From a virus: a stretch of DNA of 30,851 nt. Below are positions 21,673 to 30,307 of the stretch, piece by piece. The position numbers and the translations under genes were made by a program. How positions within the stretch are numbered: position 1 is the stretch's first letter; each line of letters opens with the position of its first letter. The notes beneath the pieces were generated by a model. It saw only the letters and a list, made by a program, of their open reading frames with translations. It was not told where the DNA came from and did not search any database. The stretch is taken from the IMG/VR virus record IMGVR_UViG_3300032224_000911, positions 1-30,851 of that record, one strand, 5' to 3'.

Positions 21673-24600
21673 ATGTCAAAGAAACAAATATTAAACTACA
21701 AATTTAATCCGGGCTTTGTTGTTCCGGATACTAACTTATATCCAAATGTTGTAAATTTGTTGCAAGTAAATAAAAAATTTATTATTGAAGAAGCTATTGC
21801 TTATATTTCCTATAACGTGGCAAATAATATTGCACCGTATGCCTATTATACATATAATACAGAAAAATGCCGTAGGGACATTAGTTATGTTTTAGAAGCA
21901 TATATTAGCGATCTACGCCATGGCGGCAATATACAAACAAACTTTGTGGCTAGCAAATATTTTGAAAATGGTATTCCACAGGTTGACGGAAATCGACTGC
22001 CAGAAGTCTATGCACATACATTTATTCGAGATTTAATCAATAACTATGTATTATCTAATGTTACATATTCATCAAGACAATCTATTAAGGCACAAACAAT
22101 CGATCAAGAATATGTGCCTGAGGGTGGTGGAATTACTAAGATTACAACCCTAGCCAATAGTGTTATTGCTGTAATCACTAATGGACTTTCATCGCTACCT
22201 GCATCGAGTAATAATAGAGGTTATGTAAAATTTCCAGGATTTTACAAACTCAAAGATATATTATTAATTACTAATACTACAAGAAATACCATTTTATATA
22301 ATTTTGCAGACACAGCCGCTGCCGCCGATTTAAGTTATAGCGAACAATATGATAGTGATTTTCCTGGTGCATTGTATGGAAATGAAAAAATAACTACAAT
22401 TTATTTTGATGCTGATACTAGTAATATGATGGTAACTGATCAGATTCAAATTTTTGTTGAAGGAAAAGAACAAACTGTCAGACTAAACAGTATCGGTACT
22501 GATGCTATGGAACGTGCTAAAGTCGGCATTCCTCAGTCTATGCTTGACGCTGACTTTGAATATGGACTTCAACCAACTAAGTGGCAGACCATTAGTATGA
22601 TGCGTAACTATCCTGCGGTATACGAAATACCAGGTAGTGATCAGGCAGTTATCAGTGTTATTACAGATGCAAGTACTGGTACTAGTTCAACTGGTGCTAG
22701 TTCGATTACCGTTACTACCTTATCGGCTCACGGATTTAGTCTAGGTGATGTGTTTACTATTAAAGCATTAGCCAGCAGTATCCAGGGATTTAGTCGAGCT
22801 GAAGGAACTTTCCTTATAGCCACAGTTCCATCATCTGTAACATTTACTTATTATGCTAAAAGCAAAGTTGGAACATCTAATGGTCAATTATTAAGTTCAG
22901 CATATACCCAGTTGCGAAAAGGTGGTTTCTATACCGGTGCTAGTGTAGGCTCCCCTAACTTTAACGTTTATTCTAATGGACAAAGTGGGTCTATTACTAC
23001 CAATTTAACAACCCCTATCAATAGTCAGTTTATTGGATTTACTGGAATTGCTCCACCAGTTGGTGCTCCATTAACTGGCACAGGAATTACAACTGGTACC
23101 CAAATAACAGCAGTATACGGTACGGGCGGAACAGTAGCCGCTACTACATTAACTTCGGCGGCTGCTATCGGGGATACAACTCTAATTGTTACTAGTACCA
23201 GTTCGATTTATCCAGGACTATTAATAGATCGCGGAGACGGTCAATCTCTGCAAGTAACAGACATTACTAACAACACAGTGAGCCTAAGCGGACCGTTGAC
23301 CAGTGCTATCTTAGGAACTAATGCAACTTATCCTAATTTAACACAATCAGCAACTAGTGGTAGTGGTAGTGGTGCTACATTTACCATATCTCGATTGGGC
23401 AACTCCTATTCTGTTACTGTTGGAAATAGTGCAGGTACTGGATACGCTAATAACAATACTGTAACTATCTTAGGAACTAGTCTAGATGGGACGTCATCAA
23501 ACAATGCAACTGTTACAATAACTGCGGCCAGTGATATAAACACTGTAGATACATTAGATCCTGCTACCCTAGTCCAGGGGGATAGTTATGTAGCAGGAAC
23601 TAGTGTGGCTACTACAGGCGGTACAGGTACAGGACTTACTGTTGATATAACAGTCAATTCAAGTAATGGATCAATACAGACTGTAGTCGTTAATCAAGCA
23701 GGAAAAAATTATACAGTCGGTGATACGATTTATATTAGTGGCGGAAGTGGTAATGCCACTATTAAAGTTTTAACTATTACTGCAGGTGGACTAGTACAAA
23801 CTGCTACAGTATCAGGTCTTACTGTTACTGCTCCTACTAAATCTTTCGTTAGCTCAATTAGTGTTAGTGATCCGACAACTAGCCAAATCGCCAGCGGTAA
23901 TACCGGAATTTCATATACTAGCATTGCTACTATTGAAGTAACATTCGGATCAGCTCACGGATTTATTCCCGGCGATAGTTTAACTATTTCTATATCAAGT
24001 ACTGGTTCAAATGCTCAATTGGCAGCAGGTGCATACTATGTTGAACGAGTTCCTTCATCGACGACCTTACGATACACAGCTAGAGCACCTGGAACTATTG
24101 CTAACACATTAACTGGTTCTGTTTATGCTAGACCAGATAGTTATTATGTACATAGACCGTTAGACGGCGGTGTGCAGTTAGGTACTGGTGGACCAGCACA
24201 TGGTGCAACCGCTATACGTATGAGTAAAAAATATATTCGTTATCAGTCAGGCAAAGGCGTTATGTACAACACAGGTGCATTATTTGCCCCTAGTTATGAT
24301 ATACAGACTATTAGTGCCACTAGTACTAGTGTCGGTGCTACGATTACATTACTCACGGATGATACTGATCACGGATGTCAGGTCGGTGCACAAATACAAG
24401 TAAGTGGAGTAACTACTTCAGGCTATAATGGTATATATACCGTTAGTAAAATTAATAATGAACGTAGTCTTAGTTTTATTGCTACACAAACATTAGGTTC
24501 AACTTCCGGTGTATTAGGTAGTCCCTGTGTTATGAGTATCAGAGGATGGCACGGTGCAACTATACGTTCAGGAACATTTGATGATCAAAACGGTATGTTC

Positions 24601-27600
24601 TATCAGTACGATGGTATCCGCATGGCTGTGGTAAAACGTTCAAGTACATTTCAAATAGCCGGTACAATAGCGATCGCCGCCAATAGTAATTTGATCACAG
24701 GAACTAACTCAAGATTTACACAACAACTAGCGATCGGTGATCGTATTGTTATTCGTGGTATGAGCCATGTTGTCAGCAGTATCACTAACGATACATCTAT
24801 GACTGTGACACCAGATTATCGTGGAGTTTCAGATATTGCAGTGGCCAAAGCAACTAAAACCATTGACCTAATTGTACCTCAAGAAAGTTGGAATATAGAT
24901 GCGTTGAATGGTTCGGGCCCGAGTGGTTACAATTTAGATGTAACTAAGATGCAGATGATTGGTATGCAATGGACATGGTACGGCGCTGGATTTATTGATT
25001 TCATGCTACGCGGTCCACAGGGTGATTATGTTTTTGCACACCGTTTTCGTAACAGTAACGTAAACACAGAAGCGTATATGCGTACTGGTAACCAACCTGT
25101 TCGTTATGAAGTTATTAACGAAGGTGCAAAGAGTACATTATCAGCTAGTATAACTAATATTAGTAATACCTTACCGTTAACTAATGCATTTTATTTCCCT
25201 AATAGTGGAACAGTGGTGATTGAAAATGAAATGATACGCTACACAGGCAATGACGGTTCAAATCTCACAGGATGTACTAGAGCAACTACATTAACACAGT
25301 TTGTAGCTGGTTCTAATCGTAGTTGGCAAGCTGATTCGACTGCTAGCGGTCATGCGGCAGGTTGTGGGGTAATTTTAGTAAGCAATACGATTACACCTAT
25401 CATTAGTCACTGGGGTAGTGCGTTTATGATTGACGGACAGTTTGACAGTGACCGTGGCTACATCTTTAACTATGCTTCTACTGGTGTTACTGCATCAATT
25501 GATACAGCAACATCTTTCCTAATTCGTCTAGCACCTAGTGTTTCAAACGCACAAACTGGTGACTTAGGTGAGCGTGAATTATTAAATCGTGCGCAATTAT
25601 TATTGGCGAGTATTTCAATTACTAGCGATTCAGTAGCAGGTGGTGGTGCTATTGTTGTACAAGGTATTTTAAACCCACAAAATTATCCAACTGACCCAAC
25701 TAAGATTACCTGGACTGGATTAAGTTCAAGTGCGGCAGGCGGTCAGCCTAGCTTTGCACAGATCGCATCAGGCGGTTCTGTAACCTGGTCGGGTAACTTT
25801 TCGACTGCAACTGCAACCGTGCAAGGTGCATTTACTACAGGTTTAGTAGCAAGATCATTTGCGCCAGTTACTAATAGTCTAAGTGCCATCAGCTTTAGTG
25901 CAGTTACACAAACAGCATCAGCTGCCAGCTTTGGATTCTTGTCACAAGCTATTGTAGCACAAAGTACAACAGCGGCACCTTATGGTGCAGGTTATAATAA
26001 TGCTACAAGTACTACTAGACCTAGCAAGGATATTCTAATTACCAATACTGCCTATGATGCATTGACTCTAGTACCTCGAGTAGGCGATGCAGTTACTGGT
26101 ACAGGTATCGCGGCAAGTACCACTATTGTAAGTGTGACTCGTGCATATCTAGGCGGTAATTTAACTCAGATCGTATTAAACAACTTTCCAGTAGTAACTA
26201 GTACAGCTGGCGCAAACGTATCTGGTATTAACATTGCCACATTGTACAGCGTAACTTACAATAATGCTATCAGTAATGCTAGAAATGATTTCTTAGTATC
26301 AGACAGTGCGTATGATGCTATTACAGCTAGCACACCTATCACAGTAGGCGATACAGTTAGTGCCGCTACATACATTACAGGTGGGCAAACTGTAACTAGT
26401 GTAACTAGAACTTATATCAATATTGCCGGTGTTCCTTATACTAGAATTGTTATGAGTGCAGTTGCTAATGCAAGTTCACCAGCCGCATCTAGCAATGGTG
26501 CAAACAACGTTACTATAACATTTACCAGCTCAGTGGCTGCTACCTACAATAATGCATTAAGTACTAGTAGAACTGATTTTTTAATCACACAGTCGGCATT
26601 TGCATCTAGTACTACAAAAGTCAGTGACGTGTTATCAGTAGCTACATACATTACCGGTAGTCAAACAATTTCAAGTATTACACAAAGTTATACCACTATC
26701 GGTGGTGTAGTCTACTGTAGAATTATCATGAGCGGTGTAGCTAATTCAACTAGTACTGCTAACTCAGGTAATAACGTAACTGTAACTGCTACTTCTGCGG
26801 CTACTGCTACCTATGGCAGTGCATTAAGTACTGCTCGTACAGATTTCTTAGTTACTGATACTGATTGGGCAACTAGTGGAGTACAAGTTGGTGATGCATT
26901 GTCCATTAATACATTCCTAACAGGCAGTCAAACAATTATCAGTGTAACTACTTCGTATATTAACATTAACAGTATCAGTTATACTCGTGTAGTTATGACT
27001 AGCGTGGCTAATTCAACTAGTACTAGTGGGGGCAGTAACGATCAAGTAGTTACAGTTACAGCTACTGGTTCAAGCGCCAGTTACGTTAGAACTAACTACT
27101 TGTTTGTAACAGCCTCAACTTGGTTAGCTAGCGGAGCAACTGTTGGTACAAAAGTTGCTACTAGTTATACTAGCTTTCCGGCAGGTACTGCGATTGCTGC
27201 CGTTGGTTCACGACAGTATGGTACCAATAGTATCACAGTAACAGGAGCGACTGGAACTGGTAGTGTAGTGACTCTGACATTTGCTAGTCAGACTACAGCA
27301 CCGTTCAGTGTTGGTTGTCCAATTACTGTATCTAATATAGTCAGTGCTACTACTAACTACAATGGTACATATACAGTTGTGTCTTGTTCTCAAACTCAAT
27401 TGACCTATAGTCATACTGCTAACGGTAGTTATACTAGCGGCGGTAACATAACAGGTACTACTGTATATCGTTTAACATTCACGCAGGCGGCCAACACAAC
27501 TATTGCGGCAGCGGCAACTCCTACCTTCCAGTTTGGTGCGGCGTATGCTATACCAGGAGAGCAGGTTTTCTCATTCGTGTCGAATCCCGGTTCAACAGAT

Positions 27601-27762
27601 ACACTGAGTTTAGACGCACTGAAAGAACTTACAAGTACAAGTATCGGTGGACGTGGAACGTTCCCTAATGGACCTGATGTATTGGCCATTAACGTGTTTA
27701 AAACTGCGGGAACTAGTACAACTTGTAACGTTATTATACGTTGGGGTGAAGCGCAGGCTTAA
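21673..27762 (+). CDS. Giant virion structural / fibre protein (2029 aa)
   Basis: The N-terminal ~200 residues contain a KCRRDISYVLEAYISDLRHGG block that I recall from large structural proteins of cyanophages and other marine T4-like phages. The middle is a chain of beta-rich, Ser/Thr/Gly-rich modules. Residues about 960-1250 form a conserved region with RGWHGATIRSGTFDDQNGMF and MQWTWYGAGFIDFMLRG. From residue 1441 to about 1803 there are four repeats of 88-96 aa beginning YNNA or YGSA, with a degenerate fifth after that. This fits a long fibre or baseplate-associated protein. A likely Shine-Dalgarno AAGGAA (21659-21664) precedes the ATG. Its stop overlaps that of the minus-strand gene in the palindrome TTAA. 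Confidence 0.87.
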   Translation: MSKKQILNYKFNPGFVVPDTNLYPNVVNLLQVNKKFIIEEAIAYISYNVANNIAPYAYYTYNTEKCRRDISYVLEAYISDLRHGGNIQTNFVASKYFENGIPQVDGNRLPEVYAHTFIRDLINNYVLSNVTYSSRQSIKAQTIDQEYVPEGGGITKITTLANSVIAVITNGLSSLPASSNNRGYVKFPGFYKLKDILLITNTTRNTILYNFADTAAAADLSYSEQYDSDFPGALYGNEKITTIYFDADTSNMMVTDQIQIFVEGKEQTVRLNSIGTDAMERAKVGIPQSMLDADFEYGLQPTKWQTISMMRNYPAVYEIPGSDQAVISVITDASTGTSSTGASSITVTTLSAHGFSLGDVFTIKALASSIQGFSRAEGTFLIATVPSSVTFTYYAKSKVGTSNGQLLSSAYTQLRKGGFYTGASVGSPNFNVYSNGQSGSITTNLTTPINSQFIGFTGIAPPVGAPLTGTGITTGTQITAVYGTGGTVAATTLTSAAAIGDTTLIVTSTSSIYPGLLIDRGDGQSLQVTDITNNTVSLSGPLTSAILGTNATYPNLTQSATSGSGSGATFTISRLGNSYSVTVGNSAGTGYANNNTVTILGTSLDGTSSNNATVTITAASDINTVDTLDPATLVQGDSYVAGTSVATTGGTGTGLTVDITVNSSNGSIQTVVVNQAGKNYTVGDTIYISGGSGNATIKVLTITAGGLVQTATVSGLTVTAPTKSFVSSISVSDPTTSQIASGNTGISYTSIATIEVTFGSAHGFIPGDSLTISISSTGSNAQLAAGAYYVERVPSSTTLRYTARAPGTIANTLTGSVYARPDSYYVHRPLDGGVQLGTGGPAHGATAIRMSKKYIRYQSGKGVMYNTGALFAPSYDIQTISATSTSVGATITLLTDDTDHGCQVGAQIQVSGVTTSGYNGIYTVSKINNERSLSFIATQTLGSTSGVLGSPCVMSIRGWHGATIRSGTFDDQNGMFYQYDGIRMAVVKRSSTFQIAGTIAIAANSNLITGTNSRFTQQLAIGDRIVIRGMSHVVSSITNDTSMTVTPDYRGVSDIAVAKATKTIDLIVPQESWNIDALNGSGPSGYNLDVTKMQMIGMQWTWYGAGFIDFMLRGPQGDYVFAHRFRNSNVNTEAYMRTGNQPVRYEVINEGAKSTLSASITNISNTLPLTNAFYFPNSGTVVIENEMIRYTGNDGSNLTGCTRATTLTQFVAGSNRSWQADSTASGHAAGCGVILVSNTITPIISHWGSAFMIDGQFDSDRGYIFNYASTGVTASIDTATSFLIRLAPSVSNAQTGDLGERELLNRAQLLLASISITSDSVAGGGAIVVQGILNPQNYPTDPTKITWTGLSSSAAGGQPSFAQIASGGSVTWSGNFSTATATVQGAFTTGLVARSFAPVTNSLSAISFSAVTQTASAASFGFLSQAIVAQSTTAAPYGAGYNNATSTTRPSKDILITNTAYDALTLVPRVGDAVTGTGIAASTTIVSVTRAYLGGNLTQIVLNNFPVVTSTAGANVSGINIATLYSVTYNNAISNARNDFLVSDSAYDAITASTPITVGDTVSAATYITGGQTVTSVTRTYINIAGVPYTRIVMSAVANASSPAASSNGANNVTITFTSSVAATYNNALSTSRTDFLITQSAFASSTTKVSDVLSVATYITGSQTISSITQSYTTIGGVVYCRIIMSGVANSTSTANSGNNVTVTATSAATATYGSALSTARTDFLVTDTDWATSGVQVGDALSINTFLTGSQTIISVTTSYININSISYTRVVMTSVANSTSTSGGSNDQVVTVTATGSSASYVRTNYLFVTASTWLASGATVGTKVATSYTSFPAGTAIAAVGSRQYGTNSITVTGATGTGSVVTLTFASQTTAPFSVGCPITVSNIVSATTNYNGTYTVVSCSQTQLTYSHTANGSYTSGGNITGTTVYRLTFTQAANTTIAAAATPTFQFGAAYAIPGEQVFSFVSNPGSTDTLSLDALKELTSTSIGGRGTFPNGPDVLAINVFKTAGTSTTCNVIIRWGEAQA
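25993..27081 (+). repeat. Four 88-96-aa repeats at the end of the giant protein
   Basis: Units start at 25993, 26257, 26545 and 26812, with lengths 264, 288, 267 and 270 bp. Shared marks are YNNA/YGSA, RxDFLxxxxA, VGDxxS, ITGxQT, S-[VI]-T-x-[ST]-Y and R-[IV]-[VI]-M. A degenerate fifth copy begins at 27082. DNA identity is lower than protein similarity, so the duplications are not recent. Confidence 0.82.
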
Positions 27763-28421
27763 GCGCCGAGATTACCGCCGGCTACAGCATCTAGGGCTGG
27801 ATTGCCGGTGGTTGAATTTACCTTTGCCTTCCTATACCAGCTACTGTTCATGATTGCTTCGATAATTGAGTCAGCGATGTCGTGATACATAGCACCAACA
27901 TACTCACCAGTCTTTGCAGGATTTTCGGCCATGTCGAACTCAAAGTTAGCAGGTACTTTAACTGTTTCTCCATCTTTCATTACTAGGTTACCATCGGCAT
28001 CAATCTTAGCTTGACCATACATTTCTCCGTATAGATCACGATTGATTTGATACAAGAATGTAACTATCATCACATAAGGATTTTTAATTATGAAAAACTG
28101 AGCAATAGTTAAAAATAAATCTGTTACACTGCCCACTTGGCTGTGCAGTTTGCTGTTAGGATCGCGCATTTCATCCCATACTTCCTTGACATTCATGATT
28201 AACATGTAGGCAATGACAATCTTAAACACAATGTCAATCTTAGTCTGGCTTAGATACCAATTACGCATGAGTCGAACTAACACGCGAGGAATATCTTCTT
28301 TTTTGATCCTAATAAAGCGTTCAAACTTTTTCTGTGCGGTTGCAGGTCTAGTGGCGGTCTTGCCAGCAGGGACAGCTAGAGCATCAGCTTCAATTAGTCT
28401 AGTGATTTCACGGATTTTCAT
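27759..28421 (-). CDS. Membrane-segment protein with capsid-targeting-like N-terminus
   Basis: A 220-aa protein of unknown function. Hydrophobic segments at about 62-78 (IDIVFKIVIAYMLIMNV) and about 99-125 (VTDLFLTIAQFFIIK, then YVMIVTFLYQ) look membrane-associated. The N-terminus MKIREITRLIEADA resembles the motif in the 5410 and 6105 genes and ends in LIE-A, a possible prohead-protease site. A late-like box 6 bases before its ATG suggests late expression. It converges on the giant structural gene with a 4-base stop overlap. A packaged protein that later inserts into the host membrane, or a lysis factor, are both possible; neither is shown. Confidence 0.8.
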   Translation of the reverse strand: MKIREITRLIEADALAVPAGKTATRPATAQKKFERFIRIKKEDIPRVLVRLMRNWYLSQTKIDIVFKIVIAYMLIMNVKEVWDEMRDPNSKLHSQVGSVTDLFLTIAQFFIIKNPYVMIVTFLYQINRDLYGEMYGQAKIDADGNLVMKDGETVKVPANFEFDMAENPAKTGEYVGAMYHDIADSIIEAIMNSSWYRKAKVNSTTGNPALDAVAGGNLGA

Positions 28422-28426
28422 ACAAG

Positions 28427-28434
28427 TATTTATC
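28427..28434 (-). promoter_or_regulatory. Late-like box for the minus-strand membrane gene
   Basis: On the minus strand this reads GATAAATA, ending 6 bases before the ATG at 28421. It forms a divergent pair with the plus-strand box at 28447-28454. Confidence 0.5.
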
Positions 28435-28446
28435 GGCCTAACCTGG

Positions 28447-28454
28447 GTAAATAA
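28447..28454 (+). promoter_or_regulatory. Late-like box for the 86-aa gene
   Basis: GTAAATAA resembles the T4 late box. The TAAATA part ends 6 bases before the ATG at 28459. It is divergent from the box at 28427-28434, only 12 bases away. Confidence 0.45.
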
Positions 28455-28458
28455 TATT

Positions 28459-28719
28459 ATGCCACGGTCATTCTACTTGCCCGAATTACATGCGTTTGAA
28501 CATGTAGCACAAGCTCCTTGGCCTGTTATTCTAACCGAATACGATCAACTAGATTGGGTCAGTAGTGTAGAATGCATGGAAGTATGGCTTAATAGATACT
28601 GCGGCAGTCACTACTCAGAATGGGCTTGGCATAACGGAACCAGCATAGACTACTGGCAAGCCTGCATAGCATTCCGTAGAGAGCGTAACAAAACCCTATT
28701 TTTATTAACCTGGTCTTAG
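28459..28719 (+). CDS. Small unknown protein rich in Trp/Tyr
   Basis: I choose the ATG at 28459, giving 86 aa, because the longer reading frame runs through the opposing gene and the late-like box precedes this ATG. The protein is rich in aromatic residues (WAWHNGTSIDYWQACIAFRRE) and has no membrane segment or motif I can name. Its stop overlaps that of the minus-strand oxygenase-like gene by 4 bases. Confidence 0.65.
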   Translation: MPRSFYLPELHAFEHVAQAPWPVILTEYDQLDWVSSVECMEVWLNRYCGSHYSEWAWHNGTSIDYWQACIAFRRERNKTLFLLTWS

Positions 28720-29273
28720 ACGTAGGTAAAGACTACCAAGCGTCTACGATAAAACCCAGGACCGTAACGCCATGCATGCTGTCGCCCTGTAAAGCTAACA
28801 CATTGGTCCTGTACACAGTCTATTTCATGTGTTATCTGCCACTGGTCATCCCATAAGACTGTGGGCGTATTGGGCACAGTATCCAAATACCATATCCAGT
28901 TGCCGTGCTCAAAGCTGTGATCAATATGTGGCAAACTAAACTCAGCAGGTGCTGAAAAACTCATGTTAAGTGTAGCCCTATAGATTCGATGCCACCTGAC
29001 CCCGTTAGCCGATGCCCAGCGAGCAAATATTCTTTTGAAAAATTGAAACTGATCATTATCTACCACTAGACCTTCATGTTCAGGACTAGCTGAACGCATC
29101 ATCAAATGATGAAACATATAGGGTATATCCACTGCATTGATCTGGGGAGGATGTGTGGCCTTACCTACAGTATGATCATTATGATACCAGGGCATAAACG
29201 CACTAGTAACCACAGTGTTGATATGAGCACGTTCTTGATCAGTTAGGACTACAGGAGCTTGTATAACTGTCAT
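28716..29273 (-). CDS. Third 2OG-Fe(II) oxygenase-like protein
   Basis: A 185-aa protein whose C-terminal half has the double-stranded beta-helix pattern. PHIDHSFEHG supplies H116-x-D118, and FTGRQHAWRYGPGFYRRR supplies H166 and an Arg (176-178) in the position expected to bind 2-oxoglutarate. The N-terminal half is poorly conserved with other families known to me. The sequence differs clearly from the oxygenases at 13322 and 18412. It is translationally coupled to the upstream small gene (ATGA overlap at 29270-29273). Confidence 0.68.
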   Translation of the reverse strand: MTVIQAPVVLTDQERAHINTVVTSAFMPWYHNDHTVGKATHPPQINAVDIPYMFHHLMMRSASPEHEGLVVDNDQFQFFKRIFARWASANGVRWHRIYRATLNMSFSAPAEFSLPHIDHSFEHGNWIWYLDTVPNTPTVLWDDQWQITHEIDCVQDQCVSFTGRQHAWRYGPGFYRRRLVVFTYV

Positions 29274-29485
29274 AGGATCTCCTGACCCGTGGCTAGATCT
29301 TCGTTGTCCTGTACTTGGCTAGTACAGTGATACCAGCGTAGGACATATTCAGTATGTAGGGGCCCCGCAGGCACCCAAAAACGTGTACGGTTAAGATGTA
29401 TTTCCAAGCGCAGGCCTTTTCCTTTGGCCCATGAGACTAGGTCAACATAGTGTTCGCTAGATGTCAGTATACAGTATTGCTTCAT
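29270..29485 (-). CDS. Small unknown protein coupled to the oxygenase-like gene
   Basis: I take the ATG at 29485 (MKQYCILTSSEHYVDLV), giving 71 aa; an in-frame ATG at 29500 would add five residues. The upstream extension reads through a GC-rich, repeat-like intergenic region and is unlikely to be coding. The protein is small, mixed alpha/beta by eye, with no motif I can name. Its stop overlaps the next start, so it leads a two-gene minus-strand unit with the oxygenase-like gene. Confidence 0.6.
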   Translation of the reverse strand: MKQYCILTSSEHYVDLVSWAKGKGLRLEIHLNRTRFWVPAGPLHTEYVLRWYHCTSQVQDNEDLATGQEIL

Positions 29486-29500
29486 GCTAGTATGTATCAT

Positions 29501-29611
29501 CGGCGAAGCCCTGCGCAGATTTTTTCGCGAAGCGCGAAGCGGCAAAAATTAACCTGCTACGAAGTAGCACAGCGGCTAACGCGAGATTCAGCGTTCCGGC
29601 TAGCAGTAAGG
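29501..29611. other. GC-rich intergenic region with GCGAAGC repeats
   Basis: Between divergent genes lies a segment much richer in G+C than its surroundings. The 7-mer GCGAAGC occurs at 29503-29509 and twice in tandem at 29527-29540. A TTCGC/GCGAA hairpin lies at 29524-29538, and a 6-bp hairpin TGCTAC-GAA-GTAGCA at 29555-29569. A T-run and an A-run flank the tandem copies. It may be regulatory or a small mobile repeat; no gene is supported here. Confidence 0.6.
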
Positions 29612-29619
29612 AATAAATA
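29612..29619 (+). promoter_or_regulatory. Late-like box before the hydrolase-like gene
   Basis: AATAAATA ends 5 bases before the ATG at 29624. It lies inside a short inverted repeat GGAAT / ATTCC (29610-29614 and 29619-29623) directly against the start codon. Confidence 0.45.
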
Positions 29620-29623
29620 TTCC

Positions 29624-30133
29624 ATGCTAATAGAAGAACTAGTAAAATCAACTACAACTGTCTGCGTGTTCAAAGGCATGAGCCACGGTTCAGCAGGCAA
29701 CTCAGCTTGTGATCAAATAGCTGAAGCAACCGGTGGTAAATCATGGGGCCCACTAGAATCAGTGGCCGCAGCCGCTGAAGCAGCCGCAAGTGGTCTAGCC
29801 TATTGGCGATCTAGACCGGGAACTAGGCTAGTAGTAGTAGGTTACTCAATGGGTGTAAGTAGCCTATTGGTCATGCAGTCAGCTAGACCCGCCTTGACTA
29901 TCAGTATAGCAGGTTGGAGCACAGTAGTAGAAGCACTAGATCGAGCGGCTCAAGGTGAGTATCATAATTTCTACGATCCTGCAGAGTTAAACAGTCAATT
30001 GGCCCGTCGAGGTAGAAAATATACCAGTACTAGCGGACATGCCCACTCGTTGAGTCTGGGTCCTAATACACACAATCTCATAGTACCACAAGTTGCTGGT
30101 CAAGTGATTAGACTAATTAAAGGCCTAGACTAA
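29624..30133 (+). CDS. Possible small alpha/beta hydrolase (GYSMG)
   Basis: I use the ATG at 29624 (MLIEELVKST), giving 169 aa; the longer frame would run through the GC-rich intergenic element. RLVVVGYSMGVSS contains the G-x-S-x-G nucleophile elbow (residues 73-77, S75) between a beta strand and a helix, the hallmark of alpha/beta hydrolases. An early strand plus a Gly/Ser-rich turn (VFKGMSHGSAGNSA) would supply the oxyanion region, and H139, H141 or H150 could be the catalytic histidine. The acid residue is unclear. It is short for the fold, so a minimal esterase or lipase-like protein is the best guess. A late-like box precedes it. Its 3' end overlaps the minus-strand gene by 9 bases. Confidence 0.6.
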   Translation: MLIEELVKSTTTVCVFKGMSHGSAGNSACDQIAEATGGKSWGPLESVAAAAEAAASGLAYWRSRPGTRLVVVGYSMGVSSLLVMQSARPALTISIAGWSTVVEALDRAAQGEYHNFYDPAELNSQLARRGRKYTSTSGHAHSLSLGPNTHNLIVPQVAGQVIRLIKGLD

Positions 30134-30307
30134 GACGGGTCTATACTCTATGCACCAAGCGCATATGGCTAGTATAACAACTAGGACAATCCAAGCATAC
30201 TTGCTGACTGTAGATTCATTAGATCTCGAATAGTAGCAGTCCATATCTGGATCATAGTGATAGATCTTACCACGACGCACTACTGTTTCGTTATATAAGT
30301 CGTTCAT
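30125..30307 (-). CDS. Single-helix small membrane protein
   Basis: A 60-aa protein with one strong transmembrane helix near the C-terminus (YAWIVLVVILAICAWC, residues about 38-52) and a polar N-terminal half containing RRGKIYHYDPDMDCYY. It could be a small holin-like, spanin-like or accessory membrane protein; nothing fixes this. Its ATG overlaps the stop of the upstream gene (TAATG). The GKIYHYDP segment recurs at the C-terminus of the partial gene at the right edge of the window. Confidence 0.68.
   Translation of the reverse strand: MNDLYNETVVRRGKIYHYDPDMDCYYSRSNESTVSKYAWIVLVVILAICAWCIEYRPVLV

Noticed and set aside
28213-28458. Long N-terminal extension of the 86-aa plus-strand gene
   Set aside because: It runs antisense to the start of the minus-strand membrane gene and through the divergent promoter pair; the late-like box sits right before the ATG at 28459.
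29450-29623. N-terminal extension of the hydrolase-like gene through the GC-rich island
   Set aside because: The extension is Arg/Ser-rich, contains the repeat island and overlaps the minus-strand 71-aa gene; the ATG at 29624 follows a late-like box.
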